Shown: positions 18,101-26,402 of the stretch, piece by piece
Numbering within the stretch: the stretch's first letter is position 1
Layout: every line of letters starts with the position of its first letter
Source: Streptomyces shenzhenensis
GTDB lineage: Bacteria > Actinomycetota > Actinomycetes > Streptomycetales > Streptomycetaceae
Direction: 5' to 3'
Assembly: GCF_021462265.1 (NCBI RefSeq)
Contig: NZ_JAJONF010000041.1
Span: 1 to 64,000, forward strand
DNA: 64,000 nt
Made by a program: the position numbers and the translations under genes
Notes under the pieces: model-generated
What the model was told of the DNA's origin: nothing
The model's database searches: none
Seen by the model: only the letters and a program-made list of their open reading frames with translations

Positions 18101-19736
18101 GAGCCGTCCTCGGCCGCCTGGGCCAGGGAGAGGGCGGTGACGCGGCCCTCGTCGGTGGTGATGCGCAGGTGGTAGCCGCCGGAGTGGCGGATGGCGAGCG
18201 GGGTGCCGTGCTCGTCGTACTCGAAGGTGATGGTGTGCTGATTGCGGTCGGATATCCGACTGAGCAGGGCGGTGCCTTCGGCGGTGGGGCGGGCGAAGTG
18301 CCGGGTGTGGCCGGTGAGGGGGTCGGTGATGCGGTAGCCGCCGTCGTCGCGGCGGGTCAGGGGGCGGCGGGGGCCGGCCTCCGGCATGACCGGGGTGTGG
18401 GGTGCGGCGGGGTGGGGGTAGGCGAGGAGCAGGCCGTCCTCGGTGACGTGGACGACGCCTTGGTCGTCCACTTCCAGACGCTCATCCAGGGTGGATGCCC
18501 AACTCGGGCCGAACCACCAGCCGCAGCGGTAGTCGGAGGCGACGCGGCGGGTGAAGGCCAGCGGCAGCAGTCCGGGCAGTTCGATGTCGTTCTGCGGGAG
18601 ATACATGGCGCCGGTGGCCATGTCGACCGGGTCGCTGCCCTTGGAACGCACCACGCTCTTGAGCCGGTTGAACGCCCCCTCGCCACCCTCGGCGAGCATG
18701 CCACGGGCGTTCTTGCCCAGCCCGCGGACGGCGAGGCTCATGGCTTTCATGCCGCCGCGGAGGTTCTTCATCTCCTTCAGGCCCTTGGCGAGTTTGCCGA
18801 GGCTGGTGATGCCCTTGCCGCCGGGTATGCAGTCCATGGCGGCGAAGGCCACGTCCCACAGGGAGGCTTGGCCTTTGGAGTATTTGTAGAGCGTGTCCGC
18901 GAGTACGACGAGGGCGGCGACGAGGACAATGGCGCCGAGGATCGGCCCGCCGATGATCAGCGCGATGATCCCGACGACGGCGACGACGACCTTGCAGACG
19001 GTGACGATGGTGTCCCAGTTGTCCTCGAACCAGTGACCCACGTCCTGCCACCAATGCCGGTTCGGGATCCCGGCGTCGGAGGCCTCGTCGATCTTCCGCT
19101 TCGCCTCGCCCGCCGCGTCGTCGCGCATCTTCCGCGCGTCCGCGGCCATCTTCTTCGCCGCGTCGAGGGCGTTCTGGGCGGTGGTGACGTCCGACTGGGC
19201 CTTGGTGTGCCGGACTTGGCGCTCTGCACGTCCCGGGTGGCGGCCCGTACCTTGCCCTCGTCCGGCTTGTCGGCGTCCGACTTGCTGCCGGTGGGGTCGT
19301 CCTTGTACTTGTCGGCTTCCTTGGTGGCGCGGGTGACCCATGAATCGGCTGAGGAGAGACGGGTCTTGGCGGAGGACAGGTCCGACTGCGCCTCCTTCGC
19401 TTTGGCCAGGGCCTTGTCGGCCAGCGCCTGGGCCCGCTCCAGCTTCGGCCAGTAGTCCGTGAGGGCGTCGCCGCACATCTCGTACGACTTCTTCAGCTTC
19501 TTCAGGTTCTTCGGAACGTCCTTGAACTGCTCCTTGAACACCTCCGCCGACTTGCCGGCCCACTGCAGGAGGGTGTCCTCGCCGGCCATGCCCTTGACCA
19601 GGCGCAGGGCGTCGGAGACGTCGTCGGCGAAGTCGTGCAGCTGCTGAGCGAGGGTGCGGACGCGTTGCGGGTCGCCTGGGGTGGGGTCCTTGTCGAGGTC
19701 GAGTGGATGCCAGTCCGCCGGTCGGTACCCCGTCAT
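15124..19736 (-). pseudogene. Rhs/YD-repeat polymorphic toxin with nuclease tip; frameshifted near the N terminus
   Basis: The N-terminal ~180 residues (MTGYRPADWHPLDLDKDPTP...) form a helical WXG100/LXG-like targeting domain in one frame. From about 19214 the coding frame moves by one base to a frame that runs unbroken to 15124, so a single-base deletion or sequencing error is likely; the repaired length is about 1,537 residues. Then come a hydrophobic segment (residues ~240-290), a DUF6531-type region (DPVDMATGAMYLPQNDIELPG), many YD repeats, and the Rhs core end (RYLTPDPLGLSPAPNPVTYV). The last ~140 residues contain AAGHSRGHLIGQQFGG and a following NI..QN pattern, matching DNA/RNA non-specific endonuclease (NucA-like) tips. 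A SUKH immunity gene follows at once. Confidence 0.8.
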
Positions 19737-20107
19737 GTCCCCGCAACCCCCGTCGCGTACGCCTCATCAACAAAGCTGTGCACACGTGAAGTTACAGGTC
19801 TCGCCGGTTCGAGGTGAAGGCCGGTTCGTGATCAGGGTTCGGAGACGCGCCCCGTCCGTACGCGCGGGTCATCCAGCCTTCGGGTGGCTCGACCCGGCCA
19901 ACGTCTTTGCGGAGGCCAACCGAGTGTCGTGGCGATGTCACGGGACGGCACCAAAGCCGGGACGAGGGCGGTGAGTTGCCCGGCTATGATCTGCTGTGCG
20001 CGTTTCGTTCGGCCGGGTCGCAGCAAATCGCTCTGGTGCGTTCCGGATGGACCCCGATAGCGTATTCGCTGCTTCGCAGACCCCAACCGCCCCACCAGGA
20101 GCCCACC
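19737..20107. other. 371-bp divergent intergenic region
   Basis: It separates the Rhs toxin (minus) from the lipoprotein cluster (plus) and should contain both promoters. A TATGAT hexamer near 19983 is a possible -10 element for the lipoprotein genes, but no convincing -35 precedes it. A CCACCAGGAG ribosome-binding region precedes the GTG at 20108. Nothing else is recognised. Confidence 0.4.
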
Positions 20108-20770
20108 GTGACCCGCCGTTCCCGCCTGCTCACGACTGCCACCGCCGGTGTGACGGCGGCACTTCTGCTCGCCGGTTGCGGCGGAGGCGACGGAGGCAAG
20201 TCCAAGTCGAACGACAAGATCGCGGGCGCGGACACGGGGGCGTCGAGTTCGGCTTCGCCGAGTGCTTCGGCTTCGGCGGCTGCGTCGGGGCGGCCGAAGA
20301 TTGCGCTGCCTGCTGGTGACACTCTCACGTTCACCCCTGACCAGGATTCCGACCCGGTCAAGAACGCGATCCTCACGGATAATGCGGAGTTCGTCCGGGC
20401 ACTCGATGCGGCCATCGGCGCTCAGAATCCGCGTCTTCCCGCTCTCGAGTACTACACGGAAGGGGAGGGGGCCGTTGCTGCTCAGCAGTGGGTCCGGTCC
20501 TTCGTGGATGGTGGACTGACGGTCACGGGAATCGTCCGCTACTACGACCGGCAAGTCACCGTCGAGTCCAAGTCCACGGCGTCACTGACTTACTGCGGGG
20601 ACGAGAGCAAGGGCTACAACAAGGTCATCAAGACCGGGGTTGTCAAGAAGACGAAAACCACCAAGAACAGTTATGTCGCATATGGCGTCCAGGTCGAGAA
20701 GAACGCAAAGGGAGTCTGGGAGCTCGTGAAGATCGCGTCTACTCGCGGAGCCGACAAATGCCAGCCGTGA
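20108..20770 (+). CDS. Putative lipoprotein, paralogue A of three
   Basis: The 220-residue protein starts at GTG 20108 behind an AGGAG box. Its signal peptide ends in a LLAGC lipobox (Cys24), followed by a Ser/Ala-rich linker. The mature domain has the shared motifs VRYYDRQVTV, TYCGDESKGYNK and a C-terminal RGADKCQP, with conserved Cys pairs. I do not recognise a family function. The next gene overlaps its end by 13 bp. It may bind or present something at the cell surface together with that secreted protein. Confidence 0.8.
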   Translation: MTRRSRLLTTATAGVTAALLLAGCGGGDGGKSKSNDKIAGADTGASSSASPSASASAAASGRPKIALPAGDTLTFTPDQDSDPVKNAILTDNAEFVRALDAAIGAQNPRLPALEYYTEGEGAVAAQQWVRSFVDGGLTVTGIVRYYDRQVTVESKSTASLTYCGDESKGYNKVIKTGVVKKTKTTKNSYVAYGVQVEKNAKGVWELVKIASTRGADKCQP

Positions 20771-21810
20771 CCAGATTCCGCCGAGGTATCACGACGATCG
20801 CCCTGGCGGCGTTCGTCTGTGGCATCTCTGCTCCGTCAGCCATGGCCGACCGTCCCGGAGGCGGTGGATCAGTCGGCGGGTCCGGTCCAGGCACGACCAC
20901 GTCCGGCAACGCCTCCAGCGACGGAACCCTCTCTTCGACCGTCGGCCTGATCCAGTACGACCGTTCCAAGAACGGCTCGGGCGATTCCGTCGGTCCTGTC
21001 ACTCCCATGACGACCTGGACCCCGCCGGCGTGCTGGTACGCCCCGAAGTACACGCCCGCCCAGTTGCAGGCGTACCTGGAGCCGATCTGGGCGGCCGGTT
21101 CGACCGGTGACGCCTGGGACGCGACCCAGCGTGACCGGTACGTCAACGGTCATCCCTACAAGGACTTCAACAAGGACCAGACCGGCAAGGGCTACTGGTG
21201 GGACTCGTACGTCAACAAGTCCTTCCCGCCGGGCTGGGACAAGTGCGACGAGCCCTACTTCTGGGTGGCCACGGGCGACGCACCGCCGGCCAACATCAAG
21301 AACGCCGTCACGCCCCAGATTCTCGCCGAACTCGCCTATAACGAGATCCGGGTGCCCTCCAAGGACGTGAGCCTGGCCCCGGCGGACAAGACGAAGGTCA
21401 ACCTTCCCACGTGGGCGTGGCTGGACGAGACCACGTTCAAGCCGGTGTCAGTCACCGCACGCATCGACGCCTTGGGCATGTGGGCCACGACCACCGCCAA
21501 ACCCGTCTCCCTCAAGATCGAGCCGGGTACCTCCGACGCGGTCACGTACCCTGCGTCGGGGGTCTGTGATCTCAACAACCACGGTGGTGTCGGGGAGAAG
21601 TACACCGAGGGCGACGCCGGCAAGACGCCACCCTGTGGGGTGAAGTACCTTCGGTCGTCCGGCAACGGCTCGTACCAGCTCAAGGCCACGATCACCTGGC
21701 AGATCACCTGGTCCGGCAGCGACGGCACCAATAACCGCGACCTTCCCGACGGCTCCTTCGGCCGGTCGCAGGACGTTACCGTGCAGGAGATCCAGTCCGT
21801 CAACAGGTGA
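20758..21810 (+). CDS. Secreted protein of unknown function
   Basis: The 350-residue protein starts at ATG 20758 inside the end of lipoprotein A. A Sec signal peptide (RRGITTIALAAFVCGISAPSAMA) is followed by a Gly/Ser/Thr-rich stretch and a Trp-rich globular domain with four Cys. The YWWDSYVNKSFPPGWDKC and TWQITWSGSDG segments suggest a beta-rich extracellular fold. The overlap with the lipoprotein suggests the two are made together and interact outside the cell. Confidence 0.75.
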   Translation: MPAVTRFRRGITTIALAAFVCGISAPSAMADRPGGGGSVGGSGPGTTTSGNASSDGTLSSTVGLIQYDRSKNGSGDSVGPVTPMTTWTPPACWYAPKYTPAQLQAYLEPIWAAGSTGDAWDATQRDRYVNGHPYKDFNKDQTGKGYWWDSYVNKSFPPGWDKCDEPYFWVATGDAPPANIKNAVTPQILAELAYNEIRVPSKDVSLAPADKTKVNLPTWAWLDETTFKPVSVTARIDALGMWATTTAKPVSLKIEPGTSDAVTYPASGVCDLNNHGGVGEKYTEGDAGKTPPCGVKYLRSSGNGSYQLKATITWQITWSGSDGTNNRDLPDGSFGRSQDVTVQEIQSVNR

Positions 21811-21940
21811 GATGTGTCGTCCGGTGGCGACGACCGGGGCCTGGCCATGTACCCGAGGGCACCTGGCCAGGTCCGCTTTTCGCACGCCGCAGCCCCGATT
21901 CCCCATTCTGACCACGTCGCCTCCCAGCAGGAGTTTCAGA

Positions 21941-22597
21941 GTGAGCCGTCGGCCCCGAATGTCCGCGCACACACTCATGGGAGCCGCAATCGCGCTGTGC
22001 GTTTGCGGTTGTGGTGGCAGCGGTGGCTCCCCCGAAAGTGGCGACAACGCGGCGGCTGGTACCGGAGTGGCCGACAGCGCGTCCGTATCGCCGAGTGTGC
22101 AGGCTGGGACGGGCCGTCCCCAGGTCACGTTGCCGTCGGATGTGACGGACGAATACGCGGGCTGGAGGACGGGCGATGCCGCGAAGGACGCCGTACTCGC
22201 AGACGTCGCCGCACGCATCGACTCGACGAACGACGCCATCCTGCGAGGCGACACGAGCGCACCCGGCCTGTCCTTCTACTACCGGGGCAAGGCGTTGAAC
22301 GGCGCCGTCGCCTGGATCCAGGCGTATCGGGACGCCGGCCTGTCCTTCACGGGCACCACCCGCTACTACGCCCCCAAGGTCACCCTGGCCTCCGGAAAGA
22401 CCACGGCGACGGTCCTCTACTGCTCCGACGAGAGCAAGGGGTTCAACAAGAACCGCAAGACCGGCAAGGTCGACCGGACCCCCTCGGATCAGAGCCCCTA
22501 CGTGTTGTACAACACGCGCGTCGACGAGAACGACTCAGGCGTGTGGCAGACCACCGCTCTGACCTCGCACCGCGGCGACAAGGCCTGCGTCGGCTAG
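21941..22597 (+). CDS. Putative lipoprotein, paralogue B of three
   Basis: The 218-residue protein starts at GTG 21941 after a CAGCAGGAG box. The signal peptide ends in a Cys-rich LCVCGC, with Cys24 as the likely lipidated residue. The mature part shares GKAL, TRYYAPKVTL, YCSDESKGFNK and a C-terminal RGDKAC with paralogues A and C. It lies downstream of the secreted protein in the same direction. Function unknown. Confidence 0.8.
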   Translation: MSRRPRMSAHTLMGAAIALCVCGCGGSGGSPESGDNAAAGTGVADSASVSPSVQAGTGRPQVTLPSDVTDEYAGWRTGDAAKDAVLADVAARIDSTNDAILRGDTSAPGLSFYYRGKALNGAVAWIQAYRDAGLSFTGTTRYYAPKVTLASGKTTATVLYCSDESKGFNKNRKTGKVDRTPSDQSPYVLYNTRVDENDSGVWQTTALTSHRGDKACVG

Positions 22598-22661
22598 CCG
22601 ACGAGCCGCGTGTTCTCGGTATCGCGTGTACCGATTCCAGCCGCCCTACCAGGAGTCATTC

Positions 22662-23333
22662 GTGAACCCTCGTTCCCGCCTGTCCACGACGGCCGTTGTC
22701 AGTCTGACTTCCGTACTCCTCCTCACGGGATGCGGTGGGGGCGACGGCGACGGCGGAGTGCAGGCCGCGGACAAGGCGTCGTCCGCGCCGGCAACGACCG
22801 GGGCGTCTGCGTCGGCCTCGCCGAGTGCGTCTGGCTCGGCCTCGTCCGGCGGTCGCCCGAGGATCACGTTGCCGTCGGATGTGACGTTGACCTTCGAGGG
22901 TGGCCGGACCGGGGATGCGGTCAAGGACGCGGTGCTCGCCGACGGCGCGGAGATGACGCGGGCGGTTGACGCCGCCATCGCCGGGACGGATCCCAAGGGC
23001 GAGGGAATGGGTTACTACACCACGGGCAAAGCCCTTGAGGCCTCGCTGTCCTGGGTCGCTCAGTTCAAGAAGGCCGACGTCACGATCACCGGCGTTGTCC
23101 GGTATTACGACCGCAAGGTGACGCTCAAGAGCAAGACGGCGGCCGTCCTCACGTACTGCGGCGACGAGAGCAAGGGTTTCAGCAAGGACAAGAAGACCAA
23201 CAAAATCAACAGGACACCCGTCACCAAGGACAGCTACGTCACGTACAACACCAGGCTCGACAAGAACTCCGACGGTGTCTGGCAGACGTCACAGATCATT
23301 TCCAGCAGGGGGGCGGCTCAGTGTCAGCCGTAG
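22662..23333 (+). CDS. Putative lipoprotein, paralogue C of three
   Basis: The 223-residue protein starts at GTG 22662 after CTACCAGGAG. The lipobox is LLTGC (Cys24), and the Ser/Ala linker resembles that of paralogue A. The mature domain carries GKAL, VRYYDRKVTL, TYCGDESKGFSK and RGAAQCQP, closer to A at its end and to B in its middle. The conserved leader sequence in front of all three genes supports tandem duplication. Confidence 0.8.
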   Translation: MNPRSRLSTTAVVSLTSVLLLTGCGGGDGDGGVQAADKASSAPATTGASASASPSASGSASSGGRPRITLPSDVTLTFEGGRTGDAVKDAVLADGAEMTRAVDAAIAGTDPKGEGMGYYTTGKALEASLSWVAQFKKADVTITGVVRYYDRKVTLKSKTAAVLTYCGDESKGFSKDKKTNKINRTPVTKDSYVTYNTRLDKNSDGVWQTSQIISSRGAAQCQP

Positions 23334-23440
23334 TGAGGATCGAGACACTGAGGGCTGGGGGCCATGCGGTCTCGTCGTGGTTCAGGCCATCCCGCCAGGT
23401 GCGGCACTCGATCCAGATGTGGGTGTCCGTTCCCCTGCGG

Positions 23441-23626
23441 TCATTGTGATTGTGGCCGTGCCACGCAGGAGACGAAGCGGGTCCAGGCGGCGGGTGCGAC
23501 GGTGAGGTGGGGGCCAGTGGTGCGTTTCGAGTCGCGGATGTGGACGGCGTGGGTTGCGGGGGCTATCTCGACGCAGTTCGAGCCGTCGCCGCTGTAGGTC
23601 GACTTGCGCCAGTGAAGTATGTGCAC
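23441..23626 (-). CDS. DUF397 protein
   Basis: The 61-residue protein starts at GTG 23626 behind a GGAGG box and shows the family core LHWRKSTYSGDGSNCVEIA. DUF397 proteins occur next to XRE regulators with a DUF5753 domain in Streptomyces; some such sets influence development and antibiotic production. It begins 10 bp after the XRE gene stop, so the two form an operon. Confidence 0.9.
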   Translation of the reverse strand: MHILHWRKSTYSGDGSNCVEIAPATHAVHIRDSKRTTGPHLTVAPAAWTRFVSCVARPQSQ

Positions 23627-23636
23627 AGGTGCCTCC

Positions 23637-24491
23637 TCAAAGGTCAAGGACTCGTTGGCGGATGAAGTCGCGGGTTTTGGCCGGTGTGAGTGCACAGGAT
23701 TCCATGCGGCCCAGTACGGCTCGGTACTTGCTCAACTGGGCTTCGGCGTCGAGGAACTCACAGGCACCGTGATGGGAGTCGAGCTGAACCGTGTCGAGCT
23801 GCGGGACAGGGCCCTTCACGTAGTCGAAGGACTGACCGGTGGTCGGGAAATTGTCAGCCCCGAAGGGGATCACCCGGACGGTGACGTGCGGGAGTTCACT
23901 CATGTCGAGCAGGTGCGTGAGCTGGCCTCGGGCGATGGTCGCGCCGCCGAAGTCCATACGGAGTGCGGCCTCATGGATGATCGCGGTGTACGGGGGCGGG
24001 TCCGCCCGGTGCAGGATGCCTTGCCGCTTGATTCGGTGGGTGAGGCGGTGCTCGATCTCGTGCTGGCGCATCGGCGGCACCACCGACCGGAAGAGCGCGC
24101 GGGCGTGGTCGGTTGTCTGCAGCAACGCTGGGATGTGAATGAGCAGTGCCACCCGCAGAGCGGCGGCGTGGTGCTCCAACTCGGCCAGGTCGACCAGCGC
24201 CACGGGCACGTGTTCGCGGTACTCCTCCCACCAGCCCCGACTGCGTCGGCCTGTCATCGAGGCCAGCGCGTCCATGAGTTCCTCGTCGGAGCAGTCGTAA
24301 GCACGGGCCATGGAGCGCAGTCGGTCGGCACTGACCGGTGTGCGGCCTGTCTCGATCATGCTCACGCGCGCCTGGTTGACGCCGAGAAGTTCCCCGGCGC
24401 TGGTGGCGGTGAGCCCGGCACGCTCCCGCAGTTTCCGCAGTTCCGCGCCCAGCCGTCGCTGTCGGAGCGTGGGGCTGTCGGTGGACGGCAC
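23637..24491 (-). CDS. XRE-family regulator with DUF5753 domain (WhiJ-like)
   Basis: The 284-residue protein starts at GTG 24491 with an AAGGAG box. Residues ~8-65 form an XRE helix-turn-helix (LRKLRERAGLTATSAGELLG, then QARVSMIETG). The rest is the DUF5753 domain (ALLIHIPALLQTTDHARALF, SFDYVKGPVPQLDTVQLDS). With the DUF397 gene downstream and a divergent ATPase gene, it forms a WhiJ-type set. The 20-bp palindrome in the shared promoter region is the likely operator. Confidence 0.9.
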   Translation of the reverse strand: MPSTDSPTLRQRRLGAELRKLRERAGLTATSAGELLGVNQARVSMIETGRTPVSADRLRSMARAYDCSDEELMDALASMTGRRSRGWWEEYREHVPVALVDLAELEHHAAALRVALLIHIPALLQTTDHARALFRSVVPPMRQHEIEHRLTHRIKRQGILHRADPPPYTAIIHEAALRMDFGGATIARGQLTHLLDMSELPHVTVRVIPFGADNFPTTGQSFDYVKGPVPQLDTVQLDSHHGACEFLDAEAQLSKYRAVLGRMESCALTPAKTRDFIRQRVLDL

Positions 24492-24564
24492 ACCGTCTCC
24501 TTTCTGGCGTGAGGCGGCCTGTACTCCCTCACACGAGTGAAGTGGGGGATGCATTCACGGCATT

Positions 24565-24584
24565 CGGTTAGATGCATCTAACCG
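24565..24584. promoter_or_regulatory. 20-bp perfect palindrome, candidate operator
   Basis: The sequence cggttagatgcatctaaccg is a perfect 20-bp palindrome and unusually AT-rich for this genome. It lies in the intergenic region between the XRE gene (start 24491) and the divergent ATPase gene (start 24716), where it could control both. Confidence 0.65.
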
Positions 24585-24715
24585 TCTGTCCTACGGTGAG
24601 AACACATCGCTCAACCATCCGCGCCGGTAAGCCGGAAGCGCACCTCCCCAGGCAGAGCCACCGCCCGGCGCGGTCGTCGAGCGAATCCGAGTCCCGTCTC
24701 TCGTCGGAGGTCCCC

Positions 24716-25165
24716 GTGGACACCGTATCCCTGCCCGACACCTGGGTGTACGCCCTTCGCCTGCCCCATGATCCCCGCGCGGCACGCGTCGCACGCATGA
24801 CCGTACGGGCGGCACTCAGCGGCCATGGCAGGCACGAAGTCCTCGACACCGTCGAACTGCTGACCTCCGAGTTGGTCACCAACGCCTACCGGCACACGCG
24901 CGGCCCCGCCTCCCTCCGGCTCACCGCTCTCGCGGACGGCCGGCTGCGGGTCGGGGTCTGGGACAGTCACCCGCGCATCCCCGCTCCCTTCGGGAAGCCA
25001 CCCTGGGACCGTGTGCCGTCCGTTCCGGCGGAAGTCGAGCGGGGGCGCGGGCTGCGGCTCGTGCAGGAGTACGCGGACTCGTGGGGTGGCCTGCCCGTCG
25101 GAGACGGCGGTCCGCTCGACCGCGGTGCCGGGAAGCTGCTGTGGTTCGAGGTCGGCGAGTGCTGA
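24716..25165 (+). CDS. Anti-sigma-factor-type ATP-binding protein (HATPase_c)
   Basis: The 149-residue protein starts at GTG 24716 after GGAGGT. It has the GHKL ATPase N box (LLTSELVTNAYRHT) and G-box pattern (ERGRGLRLVQEYADSWG) of RsbW/SpoIIAB-like proteins. No sigma factor lies adjacent. Proteins of this type commonly sit next to XRE-DUF397 pairs in Streptomyces, and the set probably works as a regulatory module. Confidence 0.85.
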   Translation: MDTVSLPDTWVYALRLPHDPRAARVARMTVRAALSGHGRHEVLDTVELLTSELVTNAYRHTRGPASLRLTALADGRLRVGVWDSHPRIPAPFGKPPWDRVPSVPAEVERGRGLRLVQEYADSWGGLPVGDGGPLDRGAGKLLWFEVGEC

Positions 25166-25283
25166 CGGCAGGTCAAGCTCCGGTCAATCCACCCGCCAGC
25201 CGTGCTCTCGGCGCATGCCGCATGGAACACTTCCTGGGTTGCAGAAGTGAAAAGAGTGGCTCAGCCGACGGGGAGCGGATGCG

Positions 25284-26246
25284 ATGAGCGCGCGGCAGGC
25301 AAGGAAGATGTTCCAGTTGATGGCCGGCGGTGAGCCCGTCGAACTCACCAACGCCTGGGGCTCCGTGAAGAAGCTCGCCCGGCTCGCCTTCGTCGCCCAG
25401 CAGTTCGGGTACGAGTACGCCGACGCCCGGCGCACCGGCTCCCGCAACAACGTGCTCAAGCTCCTCATCGTGCCCGACAACAGCCCGCAGGGCCGGGCCC
25501 GGGCCGCGCAGAACTGGGCGCAGTACCCGAACGCGGCCGACGGTGTCTCGCTCCCGCCCCTCGTCCCTGACGCCGTCGAACTGCTCAGAGCCCGCATCCA
25601 GTTCGACCTCACCGGCAAGAACGCCGAGAAGCGGATGGCGGTCTCGGCCGGTGCCATCACCCTCGGGCTGGTCTTCGCCGCCGTGCGCAACGGCGGAGGC
25701 ACGGGTCCCGTCGTCATCGCCGGGGTGGTGTGGGTCATCGCCATGGCGGTCATGGGGCTCGGGTTCTTCGTCACGCGCGGACGCAACGCCAAGTTCGCGC
25801 AACGGCTCCAGGCCGCCGGGTTCGTGCCGGTGACGGATCAGAGCGGGCGGGTGCGGTATCTGCCGCCCGGCACGCCCATGCCCATGCAACAGGGGTCGAT
25901 GCAACAGGGGCCGATGCAACAGGGACCAATGCAACAGGGGCCGATGCAACATCCCCAGTACCAGCCCCCGCAGCCCCACCCCCAGCCTCAGTACCAGCCC
26001 GGCCCCTACGGCCCCTACAGCCCGTACGGCGGCCAGAGCGGTCACGGCCCCTACGGCGGTCAGCCTCCCGCCGCCCCCGCCACTCCCACCCCCGCCGGTT
26101 ACGGTCAGCAGCCGCCCCCGCCCCACACCCCCGGCCCCTACGCCCAGCCCGCCGGGCCGTACGCCCCGCCCCAGCAACCCCCCGGCCCCTACGCCCCCGG
26201 CCCCTACCACCAGCAGCCCCCGCAGCCCCCGTACCCCTCCCGCTGA
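25284..26246 (+). CDS. Membrane protein with proline-rich repetitive tail
   Basis: The 320-residue protein has a conserved N-terminal region (ARKMFQLMAGGEPVELTNAWGS), two adjacent membrane helices at about residues 125-170 (AGAITLGLVFAAV and VVIAGVVWVIAMAVMGLGFFV), then a cytoplasmic or exposed tail of 130 residues. The tail is rich in Pro, Gln, Tyr and Gly and contains five MQQGP-type repeats. No function is recognised; such tails often mediate multivalent interactions. Confidence 0.8.
   Translation: MSARQARKMFQLMAGGEPVELTNAWGSVKKLARLAFVAQQFGYEYADARRTGSRNNVLKLLIVPDNSPQGRARAAQNWAQYPNAADGVSLPPLVPDAVELLRARIQFDLTGKNAEKRMAVSAGAITLGLVFAAVRNGGGTGPVVIAGVVWVIAMAVMGLGFFVTRGRNAKFAQRLQAAGFVPVTDQSGRVRYLPPGTPMPMQQGSMQQGPMQQGPMQQGPMQHPQYQPPQPHPQPQYQPGPYGPYSPYGGQSGHGPYGGQPPAAPATPTPAGYGQQPPPPHTPGPYAQPAGPYAPPQQPPGPYAPGPYHQQPPQPPYPSR
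25884..25955 (+). repeat. 15-bp in-frame tandem repeat (MQQGP)
   Basis: About five units of ATGCAACAGGGGCCG with few changes encode MQQGS/MQQGP repeats within the proline-rich tail of the membrane protein. The near identity of units suggests recent slippage and possible length variation between strains. Confidence 0.85.
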
Positions 26247-26319
26247 CCCACCCCCGCCCCCGACCTCTCACCGGCCCTCCTCCCAGGGTGAGAGCAACGT
26301 TCCCTTCCGGTCACCCACA

Positions 26320-26335
26320 GCCACAGCGTGGAAAC
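26320..26335 (+). promoter_or_regulatory. Candidate GlnR half-box pair upstream of narK
   Basis: The sequence GCCAC-agcgtg-GAAAC lies 68 bp upstream of the narK start and fits the GlnR consensus gTnAc-n6-GaAAc at all but one fixed position. GlnR is the global nitrogen regulator of Streptomyces and is known to control nitrate genes. The match is by eye. Confidence 0.45.
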
Positions 26336-26402
26336 GACGCCTTTCTACCTTCGGCTCAGTCCCTCGTAGCAGACCGAGCACGCGGAGCACCGTGGAGGCG
26401 TC

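Noticed and set aside
19737..19785. Long continuous frame to 19785 as the N terminus of the Rhs protein
   Set aside because: The first 170 residues of that frame are Arg/Pro/Gly shadow; the real N terminus is in the adjacent frame from 19736, so a frameshift is the better explanation.
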